DNA of 64,000 nt from NCBI RefSeq assembly GCF_965208895.1, contig NZ_OZ242363.1:2604001-2668000 (forward strand), given 5' to 3'. Shown piece after piece: positions 49,125 through 57,657 of the stretch (the stretch's first letter is position 1; each line of letters opens with the position of its first letter). The position numbers and the translations under genes are program-made. The notes below the pieces were generated by a model. The model was not told where the DNA came from and searched no databases. It worked only from the letters and a program-made list of their open reading frames with translations. This DNA is from Poriferisodalis sp965208895. GTDB lineage: Bacteria > Actinomycetota > Acidimicrobiia > Acidimicrobiales > Poriferisodalaceae.

Positions 49125-49360
49125 CAGACTTTCTCCCCGCGACGGCGCAGCTCAGCCACTACAGACTCGATGCCGCGCTTGTTGATGGTCTTGATGCCCT
49201 TGGCGCTGACGGTCAGCGTGACCCAGCGCCGTTCGTTGGGAACCCAGAACCGCTTCCGCTGGATGTTGGGCTTGAACCAGCGCTTGGTGCGCCGATGCGA
49301 GTGCGACACGTTGAAGCCCGAGTGCGGCCGGCGGCCGGTGACTTGGCAGATGTTGCTCAT
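49124..49360 (-). CDS. rpmB: 50S ribosomal protein L28
   Basis: 78 residues: SNICQVTGRRPHSGFNVSHS, then RRTKRWFKPNIQ and LTVSAKGIKTINKRGI. Only one cysteine, hence a zinc-free form resembling the proteobacterial type. It precedes rpmG. In mycobacteria zinc-free L28/L33 paralogues are under Zur control; no Zur site is evident here. Confidence 0.96.
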   Translation of the reverse strand: MSNICQVTGRRPHSGFNVSHSHRRTKRWFKPNIQRKRFWVPNERRWVTLTVSAKGIKTINKRGIESVVAELRRRGEKV

Positions 49361-49493
49361 GTGAAGCAGCCCCCTGCGGGTGGACTCGACAGCAGCGGAC
49401 AAGGCTACCGAGCAGCCTGGCGAGGTCGCGCCGTCGACGTGATGCAGAGACGGCCTTCGACAGCGGGACGTCGTCCGCCGGTGATCGGTGCGG

Positions 49494-50579
49494 TCAACCG
49501 GCCCGCAGCCGGGGAATGATTTCGCTCCCCACGCGTTCGAGTACGTCATAGCGAGGGTCGAAGTTGGGCAGGATCATGATCTGGTCGAGCCCTCGCTCGC
49601 CCAAGTCCGCCAAGCGTTCGACAACCTGGTCGACGGTGCCCACGATGCAGGTTGCATCGATGAGTTCGTCGGTCAGGAACCACGTCTCTTCGGGCAGCAC
49701 CCAGCAGTTGTGGCCGGCGTGGATCCGCTGGTGGATGCGATCAGGGTCGGTGTCGTCGAGCATGGCGCAGTACTCGTCCCAGACCGCCTCCAGGCGCGCT
49801 CCGGGCGACCTGCCGAACTGCCGGTATTGGTCGTAGGAGTAGTGCAGCGATGCCATCGCGAACGCACCCGCCTCGTGATGGACCCGCTCGCGCTGGCTGG
49901 CCAGCGTCTCGCCGTCATCGAGGATCACGATGGTTGTGAGCGAACACATCAAGTAATCGTCTCGGTCGAGGGTGCGACCTGCTTCGGCGGCCCCGGCCTC
50001 GATGTACTCCCACACCCGGGCCGTCGCTGAACCGTCAGGCGGCACCGACAGCACGGCGCCGTCGCCGTACCGGCCCGCCAGCCCCAACGACCGAGGCCCG
50101 AAGCCCGACACGTACAGCGGGATCGGGTCGTCAAAGTTGACGAAGCCCGAGTCCGGCATGATGTGACGGATCGGCTGCGCGCTGCCGCCGAAGTGATGCA
50201 TGGCTTCCTCGCCGCGAAGCAGCGGCCGCAACGCCCCGAGGTACTGGTCGAACTCGGCAATGCGCTGGGGCTTGTGCCCCATAATCCGCATGGCCGTGTT
50301 GCCGGTGCCGATGCCCAGAAATGTCCGCCCGGGAGCGAGGGCGTTGATGGTGGCGATCGACGCGGCAGTGACCGGCGCGGGCCGCGTGCCCGAGACCGAC
50401 ACACCTGTGCCGAGCCCGATGGTGCTGGTGCGTTCCGCAGCAAGCGCCAGCGTGGCATAACAGTCCGACCACAGCATGTGGCTGTCTGCGAACCAGGCAT
50501 GCGTGTAGCCGAGTTCCTCGGCGCGCTCGACGTAGTCGAGATCGCCGATGTGCGATGCGATGCAAATTCCCAAGTCCAT
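49494..50579 (-). CDS. LLM-class flavin/F420-dependent oxidoreductase
   Basis: 361 residues, TIM-barrel of the luciferase-like monooxygenase family. It begins MDLGICIASHIGDLDYVERA and has GLGTGVSVSGTRPAPVTAA, APGRTFLGIGTGN and PIPLYVSGFGPRSLGLAGRYGDGAV split across the barrel. Actinobacterial members often use F420. Substrate unknown. It is divergent from the NUDIX gene. Confidence 0.88.
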   Translation of the reverse strand: MDLGICIASHIGDLDYVERAEELGYTHAWFADSHMLWSDCYATLALAAERTSTIGLGTGVSVSGTRPAPVTAASIATINALAPGRTFLGIGTGNTAMRIMGHKPQRIAEFDQYLGALRPLLRGEEAMHHFGGSAQPIRHIMPDSGFVNFDDPIPLYVSGFGPRSLGLAGRYGDGAVLSVPPDGSATARVWEYIEAGAAEAGRTLDRDDYLMCSLTTIVILDDGETLASQRERVHHEAGAFAMASLHYSYDQYRQFGRSPGARLEAVWDEYCAMLDDTDPDRIHQRIHAGHNCWVLPEETWFLTDELIDATCIVGTVDQVVERLADLGERGLDQIMILPNFDPRYDVLERVGSEIIPRLRAG

Positions 50580-50675
50580 GTCGGCACCCCCGAGTCTGCG
50601 TGGATCTCCGCGCGATCTTCGTCGTTGCCCGCGACGAGCTCACCGCGGGTGGCGCGGACACGCTAGACACGAACC

Positions 50676-51218
50676 GTGGCACAGAACCGACCTGGGTCAT
50701 CGAAGTCGGGTTCCCCCAAGAAGGGCCAGAAGAAAGACTCAGCCAAGACGCCGATGAAGACGCGGCGCCGCCACCGCGAGCGAGGTCGCTACTCCAACGC
50801 CCCAGTGGACCGGGCTGCCGGCGGTGTCGTGTGCCACAAGGGTGCCGTACTGGTGGTGCACCGGCCCCGTTATGACGACTGGTCGCTGCCGAAGGGCCAT
50901 CTCGACCCGGGCGAGTCCTGGGAAGAGGCTGCGCTTCGTGAGGTGCGCGAGGAGACCGGCGTCCGGTGTGCGATCACCTCGGCGCCGTACCCAGTCAGCT
51001 ACCTGATCGCCAGCGGGGTGCCCAAGCTGGTGCTCTATTACGCGATGGCGCCGACGAAGGTGCCCAAGCGGCTCACCGGAGACCCGAGCGAGGTCGACGA
51101 GGTGGCCTGGTGGGACATCGCCGACGCTGTGCGCGCCTTGAGCTACGACGCCGAACGAGAAGCCTGTTCGGTGCTCACGATCCCGCACCTGCGACGTACC
51201 GCTTCCGCTGCTGGCTAG
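50676..51218 (+). CDS. NUDIX hydrolase
   Basis: 180 residues. The Nudix box GHLDPGESWEEAALREVREE continues with TGV, carrying the full GX5EX7REUXEEXGU pattern at about residues 73-95. The first 40 residues are Lys/Arg/Ser-rich and probably disordered; a start further in (ATG at 50754) is possible. It resembles MutT/Ap4A-type hydrolases; the substrate is not determinable. Confidence 0.88.
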   Translation: MAQNRPGSSKSGSPKKGQKKDSAKTPMKTRRRHRERGRYSNAPVDRAAGGVVCHKGAVLVVHRPRYDDWSLPKGHLDPGESWEEAALREVREETGVRCAITSAPYPVSYLIASGVPKLVLYYAMAPTKVPKRLTGDPSEVDEVAWWDIADAVRALSYDAEREACSVLTIPHLRRTASAAG

Positions 51219-51249
51219 CGACGAAGCCGTGGGCCGAGCCGGCTGGCCC

Positions 51250-51288
51250 CTCATGGGTTTGTCATAGCTCGCTTTCCAGAATGAGGCC
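51250..51288 (+). promoter_or_regulatory. promoter module 1 of the two-component locus
   Basis: TCAT-N7-TCAT direct repeat (51251-51265), then CAGAAT (51277-51282) six bases before an ATG. The same elements with the same spacings recur at 51384-51422. TCAT repeats 11 bp apart suit an OmpR-family dimer. Confidence 0.6.
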
Positions 51289-51354
51289 ATGGGCGCGGAG
51301 CAATCAGCTGTTCTGGAGACCCAGACACACGACAGTGTTGGGCCGACCGGCTGA
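51289..51354 (+). CDS. possible leaderless 21-residue peptide
   Basis: ATG to TGA, 21 codons plus stop (MGAEQSAVLETQTHDSVGPTG). It starts exactly where module 1 would place the transcript end and has no ribosome site. It may instead be the decayed 5' part of a duplicated promoter-gene junction. Confidence 0.3.
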   Translation: MGAEQSAVLETQTHDSVGPTG

Positions 51355-51383
51355 CGTTGCAAGAACGCGGTTGTGAGAGCGCT

Positions 51384-51422
51384 CTCATCGGGTTTTCATC
51401 GAGCACCGTCCACAATGAACCC
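51384..51422 (+). promoter_or_regulatory. promoter module 2, directly before the response regulator
   Basis: TCAT at 51385-51388 and 51396-51399, then CACAAT (51411-51416) six bases before the ATG at 51423. Likely autoregulation by the response regulator; leaderless spacing. Confidence 0.6.
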
Positions 51423-52127
51423 ATGAGCGCCTGCGTAGCTGTCGTCGACGACGACCAGCGCATCCGGGCTGCCCTGCGACGCGCGCTGCAGCTCGAGGGC
51501 TACGAGGTGCTCGAAGGCCGCGACGGCTTGGAAGGCGAGGCGCTCGCCGGTCGGGCGGACGTGCTGGTGCTCGATGCCACCATGCCGAATCTGGGCGGAT
51601 TCGAGCTGTGCCGCCGCCTGCGCGCGGCCGGGAGTCGCTTGCCGATCCTGCTGCTGACCGCCAGAGGCGCCACCGCTGACCGGGTGGAAGGCCTCGATGC
51701 TGGCGCTGACGACTACCTGGCGAAGCCGTTCGCGCTCGACGAGCTGCTGGCTCGGCTGCGCGCGCTCCTGCGCCGGAACGCCGAGCCCCTCCCCAGCGAT
51801 AGCGGTGAGCGTCTGACGTGCGGTGACATCGTGCTGAACACCGCCAGCTACGAGGTGAGCTGCGCCGGCGAGCCCGTCGAGCTGACCCATACCGAGCACC
51901 GGCTGCTGGAGCTGTTTCTGCGCAACCCTGGTCGGGTGCTCCACCGTGAGGAGATCTACGACACGGTCTGGGGCTACGACGCGTCGCTGGCCTCCAACTC
52001 CTTGGAGGTCTACGTGGGCTACCTGCGCCGCAAGCTGGCCGCCGCGGCAGCGGGCGCGGATGGCCACAGCCCGATCCGAACAGTGCGCGGCGTGGGATAC
52101 GTCCTCAGAGCAAGCGCGAGCGGCTGA
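51423..52127 (+). CDS. OmpR/MprA-type response regulator
   Basis: 234 residues. Receiver domain: acidic VVDDDQRIRAAL, phosphoacceptor aspartate in VLVLDATMPN, Lys in YLAKPFALDELLAR. C-terminal winged helix: LTHTEHRLLELFLRNPGRVLH split, YVGYLRRKL and IRTVRGVGYVL. It is followed by its kinase after an 88-bp spacer containing a dispersed repeat. MprA-like by overall similarity; the stimulus is unknown. Confidence 0.95.
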   Translation: MSACVAVVDDDQRIRAALRRALQLEGYEVLEGRDGLEGEALAGRADVLVLDATMPNLGGFELCRRLRAAGSRLPILLLTARGATADRVEGLDAGADDYLAKPFALDELLARLRALLRRNAEPLPSDSGERLTCGDIVLNTASYEVSCAGEPVELTHTEHRLLELFLRNPGRVLHREEIYDTVWGYDASLASNSLEVYVGYLRRKLAAAAAGADGHSPIRTVRGVGYVLRASASG

Positions 52128-52149
52128 GGGTTCTCCTCGTGGCACTCCT

Positions 52150-52197
52150 CTTCTTCCGCTCTTGCTCGCCGCGCTCACGGGCCGCTCGGTCCCCAGC
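52150..52197 (-). repeat. dispersed intergenic repeat, copy 5 (truncated)
   Basis: On the reverse strand: GACCGAGCGGCCCGTGAGCG, then CGGCGAGCAAGAGCGGAAG. It sits between response regulator and kinase, so the pair is not translationally coupled. Confidence 0.65.
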
Positions 52198-52215
52198 CGC
52201 TCCTGGGGACCCCAC

Positions 52216-53628
52216 ATGAGCGTTCGCACCCGGCTCGGTCTGCTCGTAGCGGCCTCGGTCGCCGTTGCCGTGCTGGCGGTCTCGGGGGTCGCGCTGTGGA
52301 TCGCCCGAGGCGAGGCCCGCTCGGCACTCGATCGCAAGCTGGATGACCGCGTCGCTGTGCTGGCTGCGAGCGGCGGGCGCTTGCCGGAACGTCGAGGTGT
52401 CCAGTTCTTCGGACGGTTCGTGCCGCGGGACGTGCTGGTGCAGGTAGTCGCCCCCAACGGCGCGGTGGTGTACAAGTCAGACGACGTGCTGCCGGTGGGG
52501 CGCGCCGACCGTGCGGTGGCAAACGGCGGCACTCGCCGTCACCGATCCGACGTGTCGGCCGACGGTGTGCGCCTGCGAGTGCTGACGGTGCCGATATCGC
52601 CGGCCGGCGCGCTGATGGTCGCGAGCCCGCTCGACGAAGTCGACGAGAATGTGTCGGGCTTGCGCAACGCGTTGGCGCTTGTCGCTGTGGTCGGTGTCGC
52701 CGGTGCCGGGTTGCTGGGGTTCTTGGTGGCCGGTCGTGCCATCCGGCCGGTCCGGCGGCTCACCGATGCGGCGCGGAATGTCGCGCAGACCCAAGACTTG
52801 GATCAGCCCATCGAGCTCGAACGCGATGACGAGCTGGGCGAATTGGCTCGCAGCTTCAACGCCATGCTGGAGGCGTTGGCGCTGTCGCGCGCCCAGCAGC
52901 ATCGGCTGGTCGCGGATGCCGGCCACGAGCTGCGCACGCCGCTCACCAGCATTCGCACCAACATCGAATTGCTGGCCCGCGCCGAGCCGGCCGCGGTAGC
53001 AGCATCGGCCGCAGCGGAAGCCGACGCCGTCGGCGCAGGCGCAGTCGTCGCGCTCGACAGCGACGAGCGCCGCCAGATGCTCGACGATGTGCAGTTCGAG
53101 CTGGACCAGCTCACTGAGCTGGTGAGCGAGCTCGTCGAGCTGGCGACCGACCAGCGAGCTCAGGGCGAGCCTGAGCCAGTCGACTTGGCTGAGCTGGCGG
53201 CATCGGTGGTGGACCGGCACCGCCGCCGTACCGAGACGGAGTTCGTGACTGATTTCGAGCCGTGCGAGGTGGTCGTGAATGCGGCGCTGGTCGAGCGAGC
53301 GATCGGCAACCTCGTCGACAACGCGGTGAAATGGTCCCCGCCCGGCGCACCCGTCGAGATCAGCGTCGCAGCAGCCGAACGCGAAGCTCGGGTCCGAGTG
53401 CGCGACCGCGGCCCGGGCATACCCGCCGCCCTGCGCGAGACCGTCTTCGAGCGGTTCTACCGCGCACCCGAAGCCCGCGCCCAGCCCGGATCCGGGCTCG
53501 GGCTGTCCATCGTCGACTACGTCGCTCGCACCCACGACGGCGCTGCCGCCGTAGTCGACACCGAGGGCCCGGGCACCACCGTTGAACTCCGCCTGCCTCT
53601 GGCGCCCGACGAAGACTCGTCCCGCTGA
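52216..53628 (+). CDS. sensor histidine kinase (MprB-like)
   Basis: 470 residues. Two membrane helices (about 8-30 and 155-180) flank a 120-residue extracytoplasmic sensor region. A HAMP linker (RPVRRLTDAARNVAQTQDL) leads to the phosphoacceptor HELRTPLTSIRTNIELLA, then the ATPase with LVDNAVKWSPPGAP, RDRGPGIP and GSGLGLSIVDYVA. An Ala/Glu-rich insert follows the H-box. Degenerate copies of two parts of this gene occur in the island downstream. Confidence 0.95.
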   Translation: MSVRTRLGLLVAASVAVAVLAVSGVALWIARGEARSALDRKLDDRVAVLAASGGRLPERRGVQFFGRFVPRDVLVQVVAPNGAVVYKSDDVLPVGRADRAVANGGTRRHRSDVSADGVRLRVLTVPISPAGALMVASPLDEVDENVSGLRNALALVAVVGVAGAGLLGFLVAGRAIRPVRRLTDAARNVAQTQDLDQPIELERDDELGELARSFNAMLEALALSRAQQHRLVADAGHELRTPLTSIRTNIELLARAEPAAVAASAAAEADAVGAGAVVALDSDERRQMLDDVQFELDQLTELVSELVELATDQRAQGEPEPVDLAELAASVVDRHRRRTETEFVTDFEPCEVVVNAALVERAIGNLVDNAVKWSPPGAPVEISVAAAEREARVRVRDRGPGIPAALRETVFERFYRAPEARAQPGSGLGLSIVDYVARTHDGAAAVVDTEGPGTTVELRLPLAPDEDSSR

Positions 53629-53692
53629 GACGGGGCCACTCCTAATAGGAAACTGTCCCCAAATCTGCAGGTCAAGGGCGTATTTCCCTGTC

Positions 53693-53909
53693 TAAGAAAC
53701 GTTCGTATCGTAGACGGCTGATCTGAGCCTGTCAAGCAGGCGGCTCAGCTCTGCGGTCACTCGCCGGTGACGGCGCCTGTCCGAGCCGCAAACCCGCGTA
53801 CTTGCTGAGCAATCGGGAACCGTCACCGCCTCGAGGCGAACCGGCCGCCGCGTCGCGCGCCAACCCGTCGTCGCGCTCCCGTTCTGTCGATGAAACGAAC
53901 GATTCGTAG
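53693..53909. mobile_element. MITE-like element, copy 1
   Basis: 217 bp bounded by imperfect 24-bp inverted repeats (19 of 24 match): CTAAGAAACGTTCGTATCGT... on the left and CTACGAATCGTTCGTTTCAT... read inward from the right. No gene inside. A related copy lies at 63397-63616. The spacer 53629-54015 holds only this element. Confidence 0.6.
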
Positions 53910-54015
53910 CCGCGTCGGCTCTGCGGACGGCATCAGTTGCATGGGTCCCTCCCCAGGCGCCGGCGCGGCCGCGGATCGCCCGCCTCAACCGATCCGCTCA
54001 CCAAGGACCCGCCAA

Positions 54016-55476
54016 ATGCCAAAACGCACCCTCGCGGCGCTCGGCGTCGTGCTCGCGTTCGCCGCCGTTCTCGTCGTCGTGCCGGCGAGCACCGACAGCG
54101 CCGACGCGCACCCGCGCACCAAGACCGTGCAGCGCTGCTCCTATGACCCCTTCGCCGGACAGCAGTGCTGGACCGAGACCGTCAGCGTCTCCCACGTCCA
54201 CAGATGCGGAGCAGGCATGACCGGCAGCTACCCGAACTGCTACCCCATCCCGCCCGCGAACCAGCCGGTCTGCCCCGTAGGCATGACCGGCACACCCCCC
54301 AACTGCCACCCCCCGCCGCCCGCAAACACACAACCCCCGCCGCCAGCCACGACCGAGCCGCCACCACCTCCGACCACAGCGGCGCCTCCCCCGCCTACAA
54401 CGGCCCCGCCGCCGCCGCCGACCGCCTACGTGCCCCCCACGACCACCACGACCACCACAGCCCCGCCGGAATGCCCCGCCGAGCAGACCGGCACGCCGCC
54501 GAACTGCAAGACTGGCCGCGACACGACGCGATGCGCCACGGGCTACCACCGCAACGGGAGCACCTGCCACCCCAACCACGGAGACCCGCCCTGCGGCACC
54601 GGCCTATGGACACCTCACGTCGGACACACCCCCCAACAACGGCCCGCCTGCGAAGACGACAAGAGCGACGGCACAGGCAGCGGCACGGAGCCGAGCGGCG
54701 GCTCTGCCTACGGATTAGCCAACCTGTTCGGGAAGCTCATGCATGCCTATGACAACAACAAGGACACCCTCGCGGAACCCGACCAAGCGCTGATCGACGC
54801 GCTGACCGACGCCGCCAAGAGCAAGGCCGCCCGCGACGCCGCCGAGACCGTCGGGCGCGAAGCCCTCATTCTCATGGAGAAGTACTACCCGCTCATCCGC
54901 GTCGGCGGAAAGACCATCAGCCTCGCTGATGCCAAAGCCGCAGCAAGAACGTGGCAGGAGCTCCCGCCGGAAGCAAGAATACCCATCGCTGTGGCCGCAT
55001 GTTTGGGTTTTTCCACGGTTGGTGGTGCTGCGGCGTGCGGACTGCTCGTCGGCTTTGGCGCTCACTACGCCAACCGCTATAGCGAGCAGATCAAGCCGTA
55101 TCTGGAACCGATGAAACGGCCCGAACCGGGCTCTGATAGCACCGACAAGGACAGCGCCGGCTGCCACCCTGCCAAGGGCGACACCTGCCCCGACGACGAC
55201 AACGGCGACGCGAACAGCGAACCCGAGCCAACGCCCACCACGGCTCCCCCCAGCCCGGGCGGCGACGACAGCCCCGCCGACGACGCGCCCGACGACAACT
55301 CGGCGGGCAGCTACTGCGGTCCTTGGGCATCGTTCGCGTTCCGGGGACGACCGGATCGCGGCGGGGTCACCCTGTTCGTGAATGGTGCCGCATACACCCA
55401 GTACCAAAGCAGCTACGACAACCGAGAATGGGCGGCGGCACAATGCCAAGCGGCCCTTGCCAGCCTCGGCCGATGA
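54016..55476 (+). CDS. secreted Cys-rich/Pro-rich multidomain protein
   Basis: 486 residues. A signal peptide (LAALGVVLAFAAVLVVVPAS) is followed by four short Cys modules of the form CPxGMTGTPPNC (e.g. CGAGMTGSYPNC, CPVGMTGTPPNC, CPAEQTGTPPNC), a long Pro/Thr linker, a helical region (about 240-320), a glycine-rich hydrophobic stretch (PIAVAACLGFSTVGGAAACG), a Pro/Asp linker and a compact 55-residue C-terminal domain (SYCGPWASFAFRGRP, QYQSSYDNREWAAAQCQAAL). AAGGA lies eight bases before the ATG. Function unknown; the layout recalls secreted effectors with exchangeable tails. Confidence 0.75.
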   Translation: MPKRTLAALGVVLAFAAVLVVVPASTDSADAHPRTKTVQRCSYDPFAGQQCWTETVSVSHVHRCGAGMTGSYPNCYPIPPANQPVCPVGMTGTPPNCHPPPPANTQPPPPATTEPPPPPTTAAPPPPTTAPPPPPTAYVPPTTTTTTTAPPECPAEQTGTPPNCKTGRDTTRCATGYHRNGSTCHPNHGDPPCGTGLWTPHVGHTPQQRPACEDDKSDGTGSGTEPSGGSAYGLANLFGKLMHAYDNNKDTLAEPDQALIDALTDAAKSKAARDAAETVGREALILMEKYYPLIRVGGKTISLADAKAAARTWQELPPEARIPIAVAACLGFSTVGGAAACGLLVGFGAHYANRYSEQIKPYLEPMKRPEPGSDSTDKDSAGCHPAKGDTCPDDDNGDANSEPEPTPTTAPPSPGGDDSPADDAPDDNSAGSYCGPWASFAFRGRPDRGGVTLFVNGAAYTQYQSSYDNREWAAAQCQAALASLGR

Positions 55477-55523
55477 CCGGCGCAAGATCAACCGGCTCGG
55501 TTCCGCGAATGAACGCCCCAAAC

Positions 55524-55535
55524 TACCCTGCACCC
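55524..55535 (+). promoter_or_regulatory. -10/start module of island membrane gene 1
   Basis: TACCCT followed by GCACCC and the ATG at 55536. One of five near-identical modules (AACTACCCTGACACCATG type) in the island, consistent with leaderless transcription. Confidence 0.6.
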
Positions 55536-55781
55536 ATGAACACCGACACGGCACCGCCAGCAGCGGCCAGTCCCCGATGGTGGCGGGCACGCGGGCGGGA
55601 CCGACGCGAGAAGACCATCGTCTTGCTTGTGAATGCCCTAGGTCTCCTGCTGATGAGCCTCATATTCAGTGCCTGGGGGACCTCACCCGCCGCTCTGGTA
55701 GCGCTCGCAGCCGTGCTCTGCGTTTGGGCGCTGGGCGCGATGATGTTCGTTCGCTGGCAGCGGAACCGAATCTCGGCCTGA
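55536..55781 (+). CDS. small membrane protein (island gene 1)
   Basis: 81 residues: a basic N-terminus (WWRARGRDRREK), two hydrophobic helices (IVLLVNALGLLLMSLIF and AALVALAAVLCVWALGAMMF) and a basic end. It follows the secreted-protein gene by 59 bases. An alternative start at 55509 would add MNAPNYPAP; see the conserved start module. Function unknown, possibly a partner or immunity protein of the secreted protein. Confidence 0.6.
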   Translation: MNTDTAPPAAASPRWWRARGRDRREKTIVLLVNALGLLLMSLIFSAWGTSPAALVALAAVLCVWALGAMMFVRWQRNRISA

Positions 55782-55827
55782 CGCGATGCCTACCCGTGCT
55801 CAAGAGGCAGGCAGGCGTATTGCACCG

Positions 55828-55939
55828 GCCGGGGGGCTGTGTGCGTAAGCGGTGGACGGTCTGGTGGGGCCGACCGTTGACGCAGGCGATGTCGCGGGCA
55901 TCGTGCGCGACGGCGAACCGGGTTAAGCGTCGGGGCTAT
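55828..55939. repeat. recombinase-flank repeat, copy 1
   Basis: About 112 bp nearly identical to 59561-59672, the 3' flank of the serine recombinase gene. Spacer 55782-56169 otherwise holds only the recombinase remnant. Confidence 0.8.
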
Positions 55940-55957
55940 CGAGCAATGCGGCGACGA
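55923..55957 (-). pseudogene. remnant of a serine recombinase 3' end
   Basis: Reverse-strand codons read VVAALLDSPDA then stop, matching the intact recombinase end SSVAALLNKPDA. The shared flank continues past the stop. Only the last 11-12 codons survive. Confidence 0.65.
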
Positions 55958-56169
55958 CAGCCCCACTGATGATGATGACAGCGGCTCGGACGAAGACAAT
56001 CGCCTGGGCTGGCCTGATCGGAACATCGGGCCTGGAGCGGCGTTCGGCGGAATTGATCGCAGCCCGCAGAAATCCCCACGAGGCTGAGGTGCCGCCGAGC
56101 CGATGAGCGCCGCCAGGGAGTTCCCGGCTGCGGCGTGTGATCGGAAACGACTGGTTTGGGTACGTGGTG

Positions 56170-56310
56170 ATGGCCATGATCTGGCGTGCCGTGCTGTGGC
56201 TGACAGGGTGGCCGTGGTGGGTGCTGTCGGCACCCGCAGCGGTCATCGCGGGCTGCATCCTGATGTACGCATGGGCCAAGCGGCGCCCTGAGGCGGCAGG
56301 TGGGGGCTAG
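56170..56310 (+). CDS. 46-residue membrane protein
   Basis: MAMIWRAVLWLTGWPWWVLS, one long hydrophobic helix, ending in YAWAKRRPEAAGGG. The PWWV segment recalls PWWVVLAWVPIYG in the gene at 57658, so it may be a shortened relative. A GTG at 56137 would extend it by 11 residues. No -10 module of the island type precedes it. Confidence 0.4.
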   Translation: MAMIWRAVLWLTGWPWWVLSAPAAVIAGCILMYAWAKRRPEAAGGG

Positions 56311-56317
56311 CCGACGT

Positions 56318-57146
56318 CGGTCACGAACTGCGCACATCACTCGCCAGCATCAGACGGCGTTGCGGGGATCGGCAGACGGCTGCGTCGCGTAGGCGACCAT
56401 GCGGCTGAGGTCGCAGACCGTGGCTGTGCCGCTGCTGGCTGTCTCGGGGCCGCCGTTGACGAGGAACCGTCGATGGGCGCCGATCAGGTCGGCGGTGTCG
56501 TTGAGACGGGTCATGTCGGCGCGGCTGGGGTTCGTGGTGAGCTTGATCTCGACGGCCCACAATTCGCGTCCGACGTTGAGGATCAGGTCGATCTCGCGGC
56601 CATCGACGGTGCGAAGGTGCGAGGCGCTGAACCTCCTTCCGGCTTGCTGCAAAGCGGTGAGCACCTGGTCGATGACGTGCCCTTCCCAGCTTGCTCCCAC
56701 CATTGGGTGCCCAAACAGGCCTGCAGCCGTGTCGACACCCCACAGGGCGTGCAGCAGGCCGCTGTCGCGCCAGTAGACCTTCGGCCGCTTGGTGAGTCGC
56801 TTGCGGGCGTTGGCGTGGTAGGCGGGAAGGCGCCTGAGCAGGAACGCTCCCTCGAGGTAGTCCAAGTAGGCGTTCACGGTGTGATACGAGAGGCCGAGGC
56901 CGCGGCCCAGCTCGCTCGCGTTCCACTGCTGCGCGTGCGATACCGCCAGCAGGTCGAAGAGCCGCTGGGTGGTGCGCGCCGTTGCTGGCAGGCCCCATGC
57001 CGGCAGGTCTCGCTGCGCGAGCAGGCTCAGATAATCGTGCTGCCAGTCCGCGAACCCTCGGCCGCCGAGCACCCCGCCGTCGGGGAAGCCGCCGCGGTGC
57101 CACAGCCGTTCGCGGCAGTCGCCGTTCAGTTCCAGCCACGACAGCG
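56318..57146. repeat. 829-bp duplicated segment, copy 1
   Basis: Matches 60535-61363 in the same orientation with only about seven to ten differences. It contains a 30-bp piece of the kinase H-box and the 3' two thirds of the DUF4143 ATPase gene. Confidence 0.95.
56350..57146 (-). pseudogene. truncated DUF4143-type ATPase
   Basis: Identical in protein to residues from about 140 to the end of the intact copy at 60567-61772, except for a few changes. The Walker A/B half is missing; the frame runs on into unrelated sequence up to 57252. The retained part holds the winged-helix region and the nuclease-like EIDLILNVGRELWAVEIKLT segment. Probably non-functional as an ATPase. Confidence 0.9.
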
Positions 57147-57289
57147 ACGGCGACGGCTCGGGCGATCCCGTCTGGGACGAGCTGCTGCGAAACAATCCGC
57201 CGCAGAATGACAAGGAGCGAGATGCTCTCCACGCGAAGTACATGTGTGACACTTACGGCATCGAGTATTTCTGCAAGTCGGCCCCATGA
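57146..57289 (+). pseudogene. orphan C-terminal tail of a secreted-type protein
   Basis: Open frame without start: DGDGSGDPVWDELLRNNPPQ, then NDKERDALHAKYMCDTYGIE, YFCKSAP and stop. Two cysteines and an acidic/Gly lead resemble the tail position of the secreted protein, but the sequence differs. Its stop overlaps an ATG (ATGA) that reads into the next membrane gene. Confidence 0.45.
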
Positions 57290-57291
57290 AC

Positions 57292-57303
57292 TACGCTGAC
57301 ACC
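57292..57303 (+). promoter_or_regulatory. -10/start module of island membrane gene 2
   Basis: TACGCT, GACACC, then the ATG at 57304; same layout as at 55524. Confidence 0.6.
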
Positions 57304-57528
57304 ATGGCACTCGCCCAGCTCTGGACGGTCTGGGCCATCTCCCTAGCGGCATTCATCGCGGCATGCATACTGACGTCGCATGCCGATTGGATCATGCCCC
57401 GTCTCCTGCTCGGGCTGCTTTGTGGCGTGCTCATGGTGCTCAGCCAAGAAGTCTTTATGAAGGCGATAGAGGCCAGCAAGAGCGCCCGCCGACGCGCAGC
57501 CGAGCAGGCGGAGACGTTCGCCAAGTAG
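57304..57528 (+). CDS. small membrane protein (island gene 2)
   Basis: 74 residues: helices LWTVWAISLAAFIAACIL and PRLLLGLLCGVLMVLS, then a charged tail ending AEQAETFAK, the same end as island gene 3. Alternative start at 57286, overlapping the stop of the orphan tail. Unknown function. Confidence 0.55.
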   Translation: MALAQLWTVWAISLAAFIAACILTSHADWIMPRLLLGLLCGVLMVLSQEVFMKAIEASKSARRRAAEQAETFAK

Positions 57529-57645
57529 CGGCCCGCTGCGCTTGGGCGCTGCCGGTAGAGGCCGCCTGGGCGCGGCTGGGCACGGTGACTTCCCGCCGGG
57601 GCACTGCGAATGAGCACCCCCGACGTTGCGCTAAGCGCCATGAAC

Positions 57646-57657
57646 TACCCTGACACC
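57646..57657 (+). promoter_or_regulatory. -10/start module of island membrane gene 3
   Basis: TACCCT, GACACC, ATG at 57658; identical to the module of gene 4. Confidence 0.6.

Noticed and set aside
53517..53735. Reverse frame resembling a frame at 63597-63890 (TCRFGDSF / TCRFRDSF)
   Set aside because: The likeness is explained by the inverted DNA copy of the kinase flank; both frames overlap other features and lack coding character.
53890..54015. N-terminal extension of the secreted protein by 42 residues
   Set aside because: It runs through the end of the MITE-like element and would place the signal peptide internally; the ATG at 54016 has a ribosome site and begins a normal signal peptide.
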